39,973 nt of DNA from Aeriscardovia sp. Lineage in GTDB: Bacteria; Actinomycetota; Actinomycetes; Actinomycetales; Bifidobacteriaceae. Shown one piece after another: positions 8,398 through 16,635 of the stretch. The position numbers and the translations under genes were made by a program. The stretch lies in contig JAFYHY010000009.1 of NCBI GenBank assembly GCA_017538895.1, positions 1 through 39,973 of the forward strand. Direction: 5' to 3'. The notes under the pieces are model-generated. The model was not told the DNA's origin. It saw nothing but the letters and a program-made list of their open reading frames with translations, and did not search any database. Numbering within the stretch: position 1 is the first letter of the stretch; every line of letters begins with the position of its first letter.

Positions 8398-8829
8398 TCA
8401 TTGCTTAAAGTAATACAAGAACTTAAAACGACCAATCATAATAACATCACCAGTATGTAAATCGATTAAGTTCTCAATACGTTTCATATTGACATATGTT
8501 CCATTTAACGAACCAGCATCAATCAATGTATAGTGATCAGCTTCTTTCTTAAAAATTGCATGATGTCGTGAAACAGTTGCATCATCTAAAAAGATATCAG
8601 AATGACGATCTCGACCTGCAGTAGTTTCTTCTTCATCTAAAAGATAACGTGTACCAACTGCAGCACTATGAATCGAAATTAATAATGCAGAACCGCTAGC
8701 AAGTTTATCAATGGTTTCGAAGTCTTGAGCGTTTAAAGAACGATCTGCATTCATCGCTAATGATAATTGGATTGGTGGGATACCAATACTGGTAGTTTCA
8801 CCTACTGATTCTTCAAACTGGTTTTCCAT
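8398..8829 (-). CDS. FHA-domain protein of the GarA/OdhI type
   Basis: A 143-residue cytoplasmic phosphothreonine-binding protein. The FHA domain covers about residues 52-140, with TAGRDRHSDIFLDD, then TVSRHH and GSLNGTYVN, the phosphopeptide-binding loops. Near the N-terminus ETTS at 11-14 matches the phosphorylation site of mycobacterial GarA and corynebacterial OdhI, which bind and inhibit 2-oxoglutarate dehydrogenase until phosphorylated by PknG/PknB-type kinases. The adjacency to a pgsA-type gene resembles the M. tuberculosis garA/pgsA2 neighbourhood. Bifidobacteriaceae usually lack a full TCA cycle, so the partner may differ here; that is inference. GAGGG lies just before the ATG. Confidence 0.85.
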   Translation of the reverse strand: MENQFEESVGETTSIGIPPIQLSLAMNADRSLNAQDFETIDKLASGSALLISIHSAAVGTRYLLDEEETTAGRDRHSDIFLDDATVSRHHAIFKKEADHYTLIDAGSLNGTYVNMKRIENLIDLHTGDVIMIGRFKFLYYFKQ

Positions 8830-8967
8830 AACCCTCTTCTTCCCCTCTTCTGTTTTTCTACTATTCCCCTATAGTACTATTTCTCTCTTGTAAGGATTAT
8901 TGTGGTATTGATATTATATGTTTTTCCTGATGTTCAGCTTATGGGAATAAAAATTTTTGTTTTGAAT

Positions 8968-9585
8968 TTAGTGCTGATGTTCTGTTTTCATCAGAATAAA
9001 ACCTTGTGAAAAGTAAATAAAACCAGCGATCCAGTATAGTCCTATTCCCCACCAGCAGCATGCTAATCCGAAAGCATGAATAGCATAGAATACCCAATGA
9101 TAATGAATAAAGATGTGGGAAGCAATGAGGATTGGTACGGCTACAAGGAGCGCGCATGTTCCTACCTTACCAATGAAATGTACTGGTAATGGTCCATACC
9201 CGTATTGTGCAAGGAGAAGTATTTCTAATCCCATGACAAAATCACGGCAACAGATAATGATCATGAGCCACCATGGAACAATATGCACAATAGCGAGTGC
9301 GATGGCTGAGCAGATGATGAGGAGTCTGTCTGCTATTGGGTCGAGCATTTGTCCGAGGACGGATACTTGGTTGAATTTGCGTGCGACGTATCCGTCGAGT
9401 CCGTCGGAGGCTGCTGAGAGTGCCATGACGATGAGTGATGTGATGAGTTGGTTGGTTGCGATGAGGTATCCGATGATTGGTATGGAGAGGATTCTGATGA
9501 AGCTGATGAGGTTTGGGACGGTCCAGATAATGCGACGTGCTGGTGGGCTAAAACGTGTATCATCGTGTGTTTTCTGAACTGTCAC
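8968..9585 (-). CDS. pgsA: CDP-alcohol phosphatidyltransferase (phosphatidylglycerophosphate synthase type)
   Basis: An integral membrane enzyme of 205 residues that transfers a phosphatidyl group from CDP-diacylglycerol to an alcohol, most likely glycerol 3-phosphate or phosphatidylglycerol. The complete CDP-alcohol signature D-x2-D-G-x2-A-R-x8-G-x3-D-x3-D runs from Asp61 to Asp86 (starting SDGLDGYVARK). The N-terminal WTVPNLISFIRI is typical of PgsA-like proteins. Several hydrophobic helices follow. The family also contains CMP-forming cardiolipin synthases and phosphatidylinositol phosphate synthases, so the exact acceptor is open. It is downstream of rpe on the same strand with a 78-base T-rich gap. 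The 5' half lies in a G+T-rich top-strand island. Confidence 0.88.
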   Translation of the reverse strand: MTVQKTHDDTRFSPPARRIIWTVPNLISFIRILSIPIIGYLIATNQLITSLIVMALSAASDGLDGYVARKFNQVSVLGQMLDPIADRLLIICSAIALAIVHIVPWWLMIIICCRDFVMGLEILLLAQYGYGPLPVHFIGKVGTCALLVAVPILIASHIFIHYHWVFYAIHAFGLACCWWGIGLYWIAGFIYFSQGFILMKTEHQH

Positions 9586-10830
9586 TACTCCACCACCTTT
9601 TCTTATGTTTCTTTTCTATTATATTGTTTTCCTTTTTGTTTGGTTATTTTGTTTGTTGTTTGTTTATGCGCGATAGTGTTGTTGTGCTGTTTGTCGGAGG
9701 TTGGTGATCATTTGTGTGCGGTTTTCTGAGTTGAAGATTGATGATCCGGCGACGAGGATATCTGCTCCGGCTTCAGTGACGAGTGGTGCTGTGGTGAGGT
9801 TGATTCCTCCGTCGACTTCGATGTGTGTGGTGAGGTGTTGTCGGGTGATTTCTTGTCGAAGTCGTGCGATTTTGTTGAGTTGGTTGTTGAGGAATTTTTG
9901 TCCTCCGAATCCTGGTTCGACTGTCATGATGAGGATGGTGTCGAATTCGTTGAGGATGTCGAAGAGTGGTTCGACTGGTTCGCTTGGTCGGATGGCGAAG
10001 CAGGCTTGTGTTCCCATGGTGTGGAGTTGGCGTGCGAGGCGGATTGGTGCGGAGGTTGCTCCCATGTGGACGGTGATGGAGGTTGCTCCCATGGCGGCGT
10101 AGTTGATTGCCCATCGGTCTGGGTTTTCGATCATGAGGTGGATATCTGTTGGGAGTGTTGCTATTTCACAGAGTCGTTGGACGACTGGTTCTCCGATGGT
10201 GAGGTTTGGAACGAAGTGGTAGTCCATGACGTCGATGTGGATGCCGTCGGCTGTGCTAATGGTGTTAAGTTCGTTTTTGAGATCGCAGAAATCGGCGGAG
10301 AGAATGCTTGGATAAATTTGAACACTCATTGTGTCACCTCAGCTTGATGATGGTTGTTTGTTTTTAATTTTATAAAAAGTATCAGTCCGAGTACAAATAC
10401 GATGAGTGCGACGAGAGTATTAATGCGGAAGGGTCCGATGTAAAGTGAGGCGTTGATACGAATGTGTTCGATGGCTGCTCGTCCGATTCCGTACCACATG
10501 AGGTATATTGCGAAAGTTTGTCCTGCGTGTAATGAGGCGTGATATTTTTTTTCGATGAGTAGGAGTACAAGGACGCCGAGCATGCACCAGACGATGGAAT
10601 AGAGAAATGTTGGTTGGAAGACATGTGTTTCAGGGTTTGGGCATGGGGTGTTGTTGTAGCAGAGTTCGTATTCACCAATAGCGTTTGATTGGTTGAGTTT
10701 TAATCCCCATGGGAGTGTGGTAGGTGTACCGTAGAGTTCTTGGTTGAACCAGTTTCCGAGACGTCCAAAGGATTGTGCAACGAGGAGTGCTGGTGCTGCT
10801 GCATCACTCAACGAGAGTAATGAGAGATGT
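9300..10830. other. Base-polarised island, top strand G+T-rich
   Basis: The island runs from the 5' half of pgsA, through the intergenic gap and all of rpe, into the 3' half of lgt. Counted samples: 9421-9480 has 42 of 60 G or T, 10081-10140 has 40 of 60, 10501-10560 has 41 of 60. All three genes are on the minus strand, so their codons end mostly in A/C here. Confidence 0.75.
9664..10329 (-). CDS. rpe: Ribulose-phosphate 3-epimerase
   Basis: Interconverts ribulose 5-phosphate and xylulose 5-phosphate; in a bifidobacterium this links pentose phosphates to the fructose-6-phosphate phosphoketolase (bifid) pathway. The 221-residue TIM-barrel protein has the expected motifs in order: PSILSADF at 7-14, HIDVMDYHFVPN, HLMIENP, TVEPGFGGQKF and EVDGGIN. 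The metal-binding His/Asp residues are included in these. The ATG overlaps the lgt stop codon as ATGA, so the two are probably translationally coupled. The whole gene lies in a G+T-rich top-strand island, so third codon positions are nearly all A or C. Confidence 0.95.
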   Translation of the reverse strand: MSVQIYPSILSADFCDLKNELNTISTADGIHIDVMDYHFVPNLTIGEPVVQRLCEIATLPTDIHLMIENPDRWAINYAAMGATSITVHMGATSAPIRLARQLHTMGTQACFAIRPSEPVEPLFDILNEFDTILIMTVEPGFGGQKFLNNQLNKIARLRQEITRQHLTTHIEVDGGINLTTAPLVTEAGADILVAGSSIFNSENRTQMITNLRQTAQQHYRA

Positions 10831-11198
10831 TTGCGATGGCATATGAGTGCTGCCCCACAGTATCCTCCGATAAGTGCACCGAAGATAGCCATACCCCCAT
10901 CCCAAATCTTAAGAATGTTAATCAGACTTCCCCCATAGTAAGGGAAATAGTTAAAGGGGACGGTGAAACAGTTATAGAGTCGTGCGCCTATGAGTCCGCA
11001 TGGGATCGCTACAACTGCAATATCAGTAATTTGGTCGAAGGTCCCTCCCCTCCGTTTCCACCGTTGATAAATGATGGTTACTGCGATCCAGGTTGCAATC
11101 ATCATGATGATTGCATAAAACCTGATTGTAAAAGGTCCCACATGAATGTAGGAAACGGTTGGAGAAGGAATATCAGCCAGAAGCATGTGTACTATCAT
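10326..11198 (-). CDS. lgt: Phosphatidylglycerol-prolipoprotein diacylglyceryl transferase
   Basis: Membrane enzyme that attaches diacylglycerol from phosphatidylglycerol to the lipobox Cys of prelipoproteins. The 290-residue protein has about seven hydrophobic helices and the family signature GRLGNWFNQE at 145-154, with Trp in place of the usual Phe. GARLYNCF at 71-78 and GRAAIEH near the C-terminus are further family stretches. ATG at 11198 gives MIVHMLLADIPS; an internal ATG five codons in is also possible. It follows rlmN by 15 bases and overlaps rpe by four. Its product pairs with the phospholipid enzymes cdsA and pgsA nearby. Confidence 0.94.
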   Translation of the reverse strand: MIVHMLLADIPSPTVSYIHVGPFTIRFYAIIMMIATWIAVTIIYQRWKRRGGTFDQITDIAVVAIPCGLIGARLYNCFTVPFNYFPYYGGSLINILKIWDGGMAIFGALIGGYCGAALICHRKHLSLLSLSDAAAPALLVAQSFGRLGNWFNQELYGTPTTLPWGLKLNQSNAIGEYELCYNNTPCPNPETHVFQPTFLYSIVWCMLGVLVLLLIEKKYHASLHAGQTFAIYLMWYGIGRAAIEHIRINASLYIGPFRINTLVALIVFVLGLILFIKLKTNNHHQAEVTQ

Positions 11199-11213
11199 GA
11201 AGAAAGGTACTTA

Positions 11214-12377
11214 CTACTTTGTCGTTTCATTTTCATAGTATTTTGCTGCTAATTGTCCGCACGCGCCATCAATATCATTGCCACGTGTATCACGTAAGGT
11301 AGCGGTAATACCAGCATCATTCAGGATACGAAGGAACTGTTTTTCATCTTCTGGTTTAGAGGCAGTCCATCGTGATCCTTCGACTGGGTTGAGTGGGATT
11401 GGGTTGACGTGCGCCCAATTATCACCATAATGATTGATACGTTTTGCTAATTCAATGGCATTAATTTTTTGATCGTTAATGCCACGCATGAGCGCGTACT
11501 CGATACTGACACGACGGTGTGTGGCCAGGAAGTAATCATGTGCAGCATCCATGACTTTTTCAAGGTTGAATCGTTTATTCATTGGAACAAGCTCATCACG
11601 AAGCGTGTTATTGGACGCGTGTAAAGAAACAGCGAGACGTACTGGTAATCCTTCTTGCGCTAATTTCTTAATACCAGGAACGACGCCAACGGTAGAAACT
11701 GTAATATTACGTGCGGAAATACCGAATCCTTGTGGTGGGAGTGCGCTAATTTCTCGAATGGCTTGAACTACTGATTTATAGTTTGCCATTGGTTCACCCA
11801 TACCCATGAACACGATATTGCTGAGACGTGTTGCTCCCCCAGCAAGTCCCCCGTTTGCAGCGAGGAGTGCTGCTGCTCGTACTTGTTCGACAATTTCAGC
11901 AGTTGACAGGTTACGTGTTAATCCAAGCATACCTGTTGCGCAGAATGGGCATCCCATACCGCATCCCACCTGACTGGAAATGCAGAGTGTGGTGCGTGTT
12001 GGGTATCGCATGAGAACACTTTCGATTTTTGTATGATCAAATAGTTCCCACAAGGTTTTAATTGTGGTCCCGTTATCAGCTTGACGGGAATACACTTTGG
12101 TAATAAGTGGTGGGAAGAATTGTTCAACGAGTTGACGGCGGATTCCTTGTGGAAGGTCAGTCATCGTGTCTGGGTCAATCGATAAATGAGAAAAATAATG
12201 GTTTTCAAGTTGGCGGACACGGAATGCTGGGAAACCACTCTCTTTCATGACTGTTTTACGTTCTTCAGGAGTCATATCAGCGAGATGAGTTGGCGGTTTT
12301 GGCCTGAATTTATGTCGTGTTAATGATGCGGCGACTGGTGCTGCTGCTGTTTCTACTGCTATAGAATTATCTGTCAT
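11214..12377 (-). CDS. rlmN: Dual-specificity 23S rRNA/tRNA adenine-C2 methyltransferase (radical SAM)
   Basis: RlmN methylates C2 of A2503 in 23S rRNA and A37 in several tRNAs. The 387-residue protein carries the radical-SAM 4Fe-4S motif CGMGCPFC at 139-146 (Cys139, Cys143, Cys146). The SAM-binding MGMGEPMANY follows, and the second catalytic Cys373 sits in DIDGACGQL near the C-terminus. It lies 27 bases downstream of cdsA and 15 upstream of lgt on the same strand, in a likely long operon. Codon use is mixed, without the polarisation seen in the neighbouring cdsA and rpe. Confidence 0.95.
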   Translation of the reverse strand: MTDNSIAVETAAAPVAASLTRHKFRPKPPTHLADMTPEERKTVMKESGFPAFRVRQLENHYFSHLSIDPDTMTDLPQGIRRQLVEQFFPPLITKVYSRQADNGTTIKTLWELFDHTKIESVLMRYPTRTTLCISSQVGCGMGCPFCATGMLGLTRNLSTAEIVEQVRAAALLAANGGLAGGATRLSNIVFMGMGEPMANYKSVVQAIREISALPPQGFGISARNITVSTVGVVPGIKKLAQEGLPVRLAVSLHASNNTLRDELVPMNKRFNLEKVMDAAHDYFLATHRRVSIEYALMRGINDQKINAIELAKRINHYGDNWAHVNPIPLNPVEGSRWTASKPEDEKQFLRILNDAGITATLRDTRGNDIDGACGQLAAKYYENETTK

Positions 12378-12404
12378 AGTAATTTTTGCCTATCACGAAT
12401 TTTT

Positions 12405-13292
12405 TTAGAGAGTAAACCAAGAAAATAATAATAATGCCACAGGTACAGAAAGAAGAATACTGTCTATCCTATCAAGTATTCCTCCATGCCCTTTCAAAAG
12501 ATTACCTAAATCTTTAATGGAAAGATCACGCTTAATCATTGAAATACTAAGATCACCATACGTGCCTGCGAGTGCGATGCTGAGGCCGTAGAGGAAGGGT
12601 TGCCACCAGGAGGTGCTGAGGAGGGTGTGTGTGTAGAAGATGGTGTAGAAGATGAGTGTGCCGATGATAGCGAAGATGATGCTGCCGAGGAGTCCTTCGT
12701 AGGATTTTTTTGGTGAGATGTGTGGTGAGAGTTTGTGTTTGCCGAAGTTCATTCCGAAGAAGAGTCCTCCTGTGTCGCTGCATGCTGGGATAAAGAGGAG
12801 CATCATGAGTTGTGGTTGGTAGTGTGGGTGGAAGAGGGTGATGATGAGGAGGCTGCTGAGGAGGGAGACGTACAGTTCGATGAAGATGGTGGTGGTGAGA
12901 TGTTGGGTGATGCTGTTGGTGGTGAGGGGTGTTTTGGTGGTGTTTTTGATGGTGAAGGGTGTGATGATGAGGGTGATGAGGGTGGTGAGGGTGAAGCTGA
13001 GGAGGAGTCCTAGCCAGTGGTTGTCGACGAGGTAGGTTCCTGTGGGGATGAGGATACTGCTGAGGTAGAGGGGGAAGAATGGGAGATGGATGTGTTGTTG
13101 TGCATAGGCAAATCGTAGTTCGTGGATGCCGAGTACTGCGGAGAGTATGAGGAGTATGGTGAAGCAGTATGGTGGGAGGAACATGATGACTGCGATGAGG
13201 CCGCAGACGAGGAGTATTCCTGTCCAGATGGCTTGGGTCATGTTTCTTCCAGATTTTTTGGCGATGCCACGTGTGTGATTTGTGGTTTGCAT
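12405..13292 (-). CDS. cdsA: Phosphatidate cytidylyltransferase
   Basis: Makes CDP-diacylglycerol from phosphatidic acid and CTP, the precursor for the PgsA-type enzyme nearby. The 295-residue multi-span membrane protein ends with the complete CDS signature (SMIKRDLSIKD, then KGHGGILDRIDS) at about 251-278. PACSDTGGLFFG is the usual acidic active-site region. The middle of the protein is unusually rich in Thr and Asn, for example TTLITLIITPFTIKNTTKT. This coincides with a G+T-rich top strand (12901-12960 is 54 of 60 G or T), meaning an A+C-rich coding strand. It follows frr by 34 bases. Confidence 0.93.
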   Translation of the reverse strand: MQTTNHTRGIAKKSGRNMTQAIWTGILLVCGLIAVIMFLPPYCFTILLILSAVLGIHELRFAYAQQHIHLPFFPLYLSSILIPTGTYLVDNHWLGLLLSFTLTTLITLIITPFTIKNTTKTPLTTNSITQHLTTTIFIELYVSLLSSLLIITLFHPHYQPQLMMLLFIPACSDTGGLFFGMNFGKHKLSPHISPKKSYEGLLGSIIFAIIGTLIFYTIFYTHTLLSTSWWQPFLYGLSIALAGTYGDLSISMIKRDLSIKDLGNLLKGHGGILDRIDSILLSVPVALLLFSWFTL

Positions 13293-13320
13293 GGTGGTGT
13301 TGGATCTCCCATTCCCTGTG
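12550..13320. other. Base-polarised island, top strand G+T-rich
   Basis: This covers most of cdsA, the strongest island in the window: 12901-12960 has 54 of 60 G or T. The left edge near 12550 is sharp; just left of it the 3' end of cdsA has ordinary composition. The polarity fades in frr. Confidence 0.85.
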
Positions 13321-13326
13321 TTCGTA

Positions 13327-13878
13327 TCAGATGGATAAGATTTCTTGTTCTTTGGTGGCTAAGAGTTCATCGATCTGATCTGAATACTTTTTGGTGATGG
13401 TGTCGAGTTCTTTGAAGAAATGGTTTTTGTCATCTTCAGAGATTTCGTTGTCTTTGAGTTCTTTTTCAGCTGTTTCACGTGCTTTGCGGCGAATGTTGCG
13501 GATGGAGACTTTGCCTTCTTCGCCTTTTTCTTTTGCTAGTTTGACGTAATCTTTACGACGGTCTTCGGTGAGTTCTGGGAGGGTGATGTGAACTGTGTTG
13601 CCGTCGCGATTTGGGTTGACACCTAAATCGGAATCACGAATTGCTTTTTCGACTGCAGTGACTTGGCTGGCGTCAAAGACAGAGACAACGAGGGTGCGTG
13701 ATCCAGAAACGTTAATTGATGCTAACTGGTTGAGTGGGGTTAATGCACCGTAATAGCTGACTTGAATGTCTTTCAGTAAGGCTGGATTCGCACGACCTGT
13801 ACGAATGGCAGAAAAGTTGTTCTTTACCGCGTCAATTGTCTTTGTCATTGACTCATCAATATCTGTTAAAGCAACCAT
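13327..13878 (-). CDS. frr: Ribosome recycling factor
   Basis: RRF, with EF-G, splits post-termination ribosomes. The 183-residue length is typical. Family stretches include the N-terminal IRTGRANPALL, ALTPLNQLASINV, the GNTVHITLPELTEDRRKDYVK region (split here for brevity) and RNIRRKARE. It sits directly after pyrH (27 bases) and before cdsA, the standard actinobacterial order rpsB-tsf-pyrH-frr-cdsA. The ribosome-binding site is weak (GAAGCGAG). Confidence 0.96.
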   Translation of the reverse strand: MVALTDIDESMTKTIDAVKNNFSAIRTGRANPALLKDIQVSYYGALTPLNQLASINVSGSRTLVVSVFDASQVTAVEKAIRDSDLGVNPNRDGNTVHITLPELTEDRRKDYVKLAKEKGEEGKVSIRNIRRKARETAEKELKDNEISEDDKNHFFKELDTITKKYSDQIDELLATKEQEILSI

Positions 13879-13905
13879 ATAATCTCGCTTCTTGAACGTT
13901 CAATA

Positions 13906-14631
13906 CTATTTATTAGACACTAAAGTGCCAAGTTTCTCTCCTAATAATACCTGTGTTACGCTCTGAGGATCTTCTATTCCAAAGACGCGAACAGGAAGAT
14001 CATTATCACGAGCAAGACTTAACGCGGACGCATCCATCACACCAAGATTCTTTACTAAGGCTTCTTGATATGACACATGATCATATTTCACTGCGTCTGC
14101 TACTTTGTGAGGATCAGCATTGTAGATACCGTCAATACCGTTCTTCCCCATCAAAACTTCATCGCATCGAATCTCAAGAGCACGTTGAATAGCAACGGTA
14201 TCAGTAGAGAAATAAGGAATACCAGCACCAGAACCAAAAATAACAACACGACCCTTTTCTAAGTGGTGTATTGCTTTTAATGGGATGTATGGTTCAGCAA
14301 CTTGAATCATGGTGATTGCGGTTTGCACTCGCGTTGTTTGGCCTTCTTGTTCTAAGAAGTCTGCCAAGGCTAGACAGTTCATGACGGTGCCGAGCATGCC
14401 CATGTAGTCTCCGCGACTGCGGTCGAGTCCAGCTTCTGCGAGTTCAGCTCCACGGAAAAAGTTACCACCGCCAACGACAACAGCAACTTGGATACCTTGG
14501 TCTACTGCTGCTTTGATTTCTTTTGCTATTCTACGGATGATCGTTGTATCAACGCCTACAGATCCACCGCCGAAAGCTTCTCCTGAGAGTTTCAGAAGAA
14601 CACGACGGGTGTGATTCATCTTAGCTTCCAT
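13906..14631 (-). CDS. pyrH: Uridylate kinase
   Basis: Phosphorylates UMP to UDP; a hexameric amino-acid-kinase-family enzyme. The 241-residue protein has [11 protein letters not shown] at 8-18, [11 protein letters not shown] at 46-56, the DYMGMLGT region, and [10 protein letters not shown] near 165. GAGGAC precedes the first ATG (14631) by three bases and GGAA precedes the ATG four codons further in, so MNHTRR is a possible alternative start. A strong terminator separates it from tsf, so pyrH-frr-cdsA probably depend on readthrough or on a promoter within 14632-14663. Confidence 0.95.
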   Translation of the reverse strand: MEAKMNHTRRVLLKLSGEAFGGGSVGVDTTIIRRIAKEIKAAVDQGIQVAVVVGGGNFFRGAELAEAGLDRSRGDYMGMLGTVMNCLALADFLEQEGQTTRVQTAITMIQVAEPYIPLKAIHHLEKGRVVIFGSGAGIPYFSTDTVAIQRALEIRCDEVLMGKNGIDGIYNADPHKVADAVKYDHVSYQEALVKNLGVMDASALSLARDNDLPVRVFGIEDPQSVTQVLLGEKLGTLVSNK

Positions 14632-14663
14632 GTTGTCCTCTTCTACTAGGTGGTGTATGGAAA

Positions 14664-14711
14664 AATAAGAGGGAAGGAAAACTGGCTTGTCCAGTTTCCT
14701 TCCCTCTTATT
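14664..14711 (-). terminator. Rho-independent terminator after tsf
   Basis: A 21-bp GC-containing stem (arms 14691-14711 and 14664-14685, one bulged A) has a 5-base loop. Read on the minus strand it ends in a T tract (TTATTTTT). It lies directly after the tsf stop codon and should end the abundant rpsB-tsf message before pyrH. Confidence 0.9.
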
Positions 14712-14729
14712 CTACTTAACACTTAGAGA

Positions 14730-15593
14730 TCACTCTTCTGAATCTTCTTCAGACTTTCCAACCTCGATACGAGCGAAGGCTTCAGCCTTGCCGTCAACTT
14801 CTTTGAAGAGGTCAGCGATGGTCTTCTTACCATCCTTGACGTACTTCTGGTTGAGAAGAACAGATTCTTCGAAGAAGGAGTTCAAACGGCCCTTAACAAT
14901 CATAGGAATGATCTTGTCTGGCTTACCTTCTGCTTTGCACTTTTCTGAAGCGATACGGGTTTCGCGATCAAGGATCTCTTGTGGAACGTCGTCACTGGAG
15001 AGCCAGCGTGGGGACATTGCGGAGATCTGTAAAGCGACATCGTGTGCTACAGAAGCACCGTTTTCATCGGTAGCGATGATAGCAACGGTGGAAGGTGGGA
15101 ATTCTGCAGACTTCTTATGTGCGTAAAGATCGATGTGATCGCCTTCGATACGAACGAATTGACCGATCTTGACATGTTCCTTGAACAAAGCGCCTGCGGA
15201 GGTGATGGTGTCTTGAACAGTTCCGTCAGCGGTTGCAGCTGCTAAAACGTCATCAACAGAGGTTGCCTTAACGGCGATTGCTGCATCAAGAATTTCGTCA
15301 CCATACTTGACAAATTGTGGGGTCTCTGCAACGAAGTCAGTTTCAGAGTTGAATTCGATAGCGTAGCATACTTGCTTCCCGTCTTCTTCAACGATCTTTG
15401 CTGCGACGAGACCTTCTTGTGCCTTACGGCCTTCACGCTTACCAGCAGCTTGAACACCGTTAGCGCGGAGGATTTCCTTTGCACGTTCTGGATCGCCTTC
15501 AGCTTCAGTTAAAGCCTTCTTGACATCCATCATGCCAGCACCGGTATCGTTACGAACCTTTTTAATAAGGTCAAGAGTTATCTTTTGTGCCAT
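14730..15593 (-). CDS. tsf: Translation elongation factor Ts
   Basis: Guanine nucleotide exchange factor for EF-Tu. The 287-residue protein starts with the UBA-like domain (ITLDLIKKVRNDTGAGMMD, then VKKALTEAEGD), followed by the conserved YAIEFNSETDFVA stretch at about 77-89 and the dimerisation core. The C-terminus is acidic. It follows rpsB by 24 bases and ends at a strong terminator, giving a two-gene rpsB-tsf operon. Codon use is that of a highly expressed gene, without base polarisation. Confidence 0.97.
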   Translation of the reverse strand: MAQKITLDLIKKVRNDTGAGMMDVKKALTEAEGDPERAKEILRANGVQAAGKREGRKAQEGLVAAKIVEEDGKQVCYAIEFNSETDFVAETPQFVKYGDEILDAAIAVKATSVDDVLAAATADGTVQDTITSAGALFKEHVKIGQFVRIEGDHIDLYAHKKSAEFPPSTVAIIATDENGASVAHDVALQISAMSPRWLSSDDVPQEILDRETRIASEKCKAEGKPDKIIPMIVKGRLNSFFEESVLLNQKYVKDGKKTIADLFKEVDGKAEAFARIEVGKSEEDSEE

Positions 15594-15617
15594 TTTGCAT
15601 TCCTTTAGAAAAAATTA

Positions 15618-16421
15618 TCACTTCTCAGCGGAGACTTTTTTGTCAGCATTCTTCTCTTTTAAGAGATCGGATTCCCATTCGGTTAATGGCTGCTGATTGT
15701 TGTTCTTCTTTTCACTAGAACGGGTGTTCTTGCCGCGTGCAAGAAGACCATCAGCAACAGCATCAGCCATAAGCTCAGTCAAGAGTGAAATACTGCGGAT
15801 TGAGTCGTCGTTAGCTGGGATTGGGTAAGTTACCTTGTCTGGATCTGTGTTGGTATCAGCCAAAGCAACAACAGGAATGTGAAGCTTAGTAGCTTCTTCA
15901 ACAGCGAGGGATTCCTTGTTGATATCGACAACGAAGAGAACAGATGGGGTACGGGTCATGTTACGAATACCGCCAAGCTGCTTAACTAACTTATCCTTTT
16001 CGCGTCGAAGGAGCAAAAGCTCTTTCTTGGTGAGTCCAGAACCGTGGACATCATCGAAATCAACGTCTTCCAATTCCTTCATGCGTGCAACACGCTTGGA
16101 AACGGTTTGGAAGTTGGTTAACATACCACCGAGCCAACGCTCAGATACGTATGGCATACCAACGCGGGTTGCCTGCTCAGCAATAGATTCTTGAGCCTGC
16201 TTCTTGGTTCCAACGAACAAAACAGTTCCGTTGTGAGCAACGGTCTGCTTGATGAAATCATAAGCGACATTGATGCTATCAATGGTCTTGAAAAGATTGA
16301 TGATATGAATGCCGTTACGCTCCATTAAGATGTTCTGCTTCATCTTTGGATTCCAACGACGGGTCTGATGTCCGAAATGGACACCAGCTTCAAGCAACTG
16401 GCTCAGTTTTACTTCTGCCAT
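15618..16421 (-). CDS. rpsB: 30S ribosomal protein S2
   Basis: A 267-residue S2 with the family start [19 protein letters not shown] at 10-28 and the later [12 protein letters not shown] and IPANDDS motifs near 180-205, the second S2 signature. The C-terminal tail after about residue 235 is charged and Asn/Lys-rich, common in actinobacterial S2. AAAGG stands before the ATG. The 200-base leader contains foldable sequence (see 16437-16504). Confidence 0.97.
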   Translation of the reverse strand: MAEVKLSQLLEAGVHFGHQTRRWNPKMKQNILMERNGIHIINLFKTIDSINVAYDFIKQTVAHNGTVLFVGTKKQAQESIAEQATRVGMPYVSERWLGGMLTNFQTVSKRVARMKELEDVDFDDVHGSGLTKKELLLLRREKDKLVKQLGGIRNMTRTPSVLFVVDINKESLAVEEATKLHIPVVALADTNTDPDKVTYPIPANDDSIRSISLLTELMADAVADGLLARGKNTRSSEKKNNNQQPLTEWESDLLKEKNADKKVSAEK

Positions 16422-16436
16422 GGCAAAGCCTTTCTT

Positions 16437-16504
16437 GTCGGTTAATTCCTAGTCACGTAAATCTGAGAGCAGCTTTATGACCATGTGGTATAAAGCCGAC
16501 CGAC
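16437..16504 (-). promoter_or_regulatory. Candidate structured leader of rpsB mRNA
   Basis: On the minus-strand transcript GTCGGT (16499-16504) can pair with ACCGAC (16437-16442) and enclose an inner hairpin formed by GCTTTATACC and GGTCATAAAGC (16472-16496). The outer pairing ends only about 15 bases before the rpsB start, next to its ribosome-binding site. S2 leaders with autoregulation are known in other bacteria; whether this is one is inference from folding by eye. Confidence 0.35.
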
Positions 16505-16635
16505 GCAGACTATCGCTTCCGTGACGCGTATTTGTGTTTATAACGTACTTGTTATCTTGATTCTTAATAGTGCGATTGTATTAAAAATCAATATCTTCAA
16601 TATAGCATCCAAGGATGTCATTTCTAGAAGTAACT

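Noticed and set aside
9823-10347. Long open frame opposite rpe on the plus strand (also similar antisense frames at 1057-1509, 12735-13013, 22758-23339, 26412-26708)
   Set aside because: These lie opposite well-identified genes inside base-polarised islands. Stops TAA, TAG and TGA need both T and A, so a strand depleted of either class stays open by chance. The products are low-complexity repeats of a few residues with no family features.
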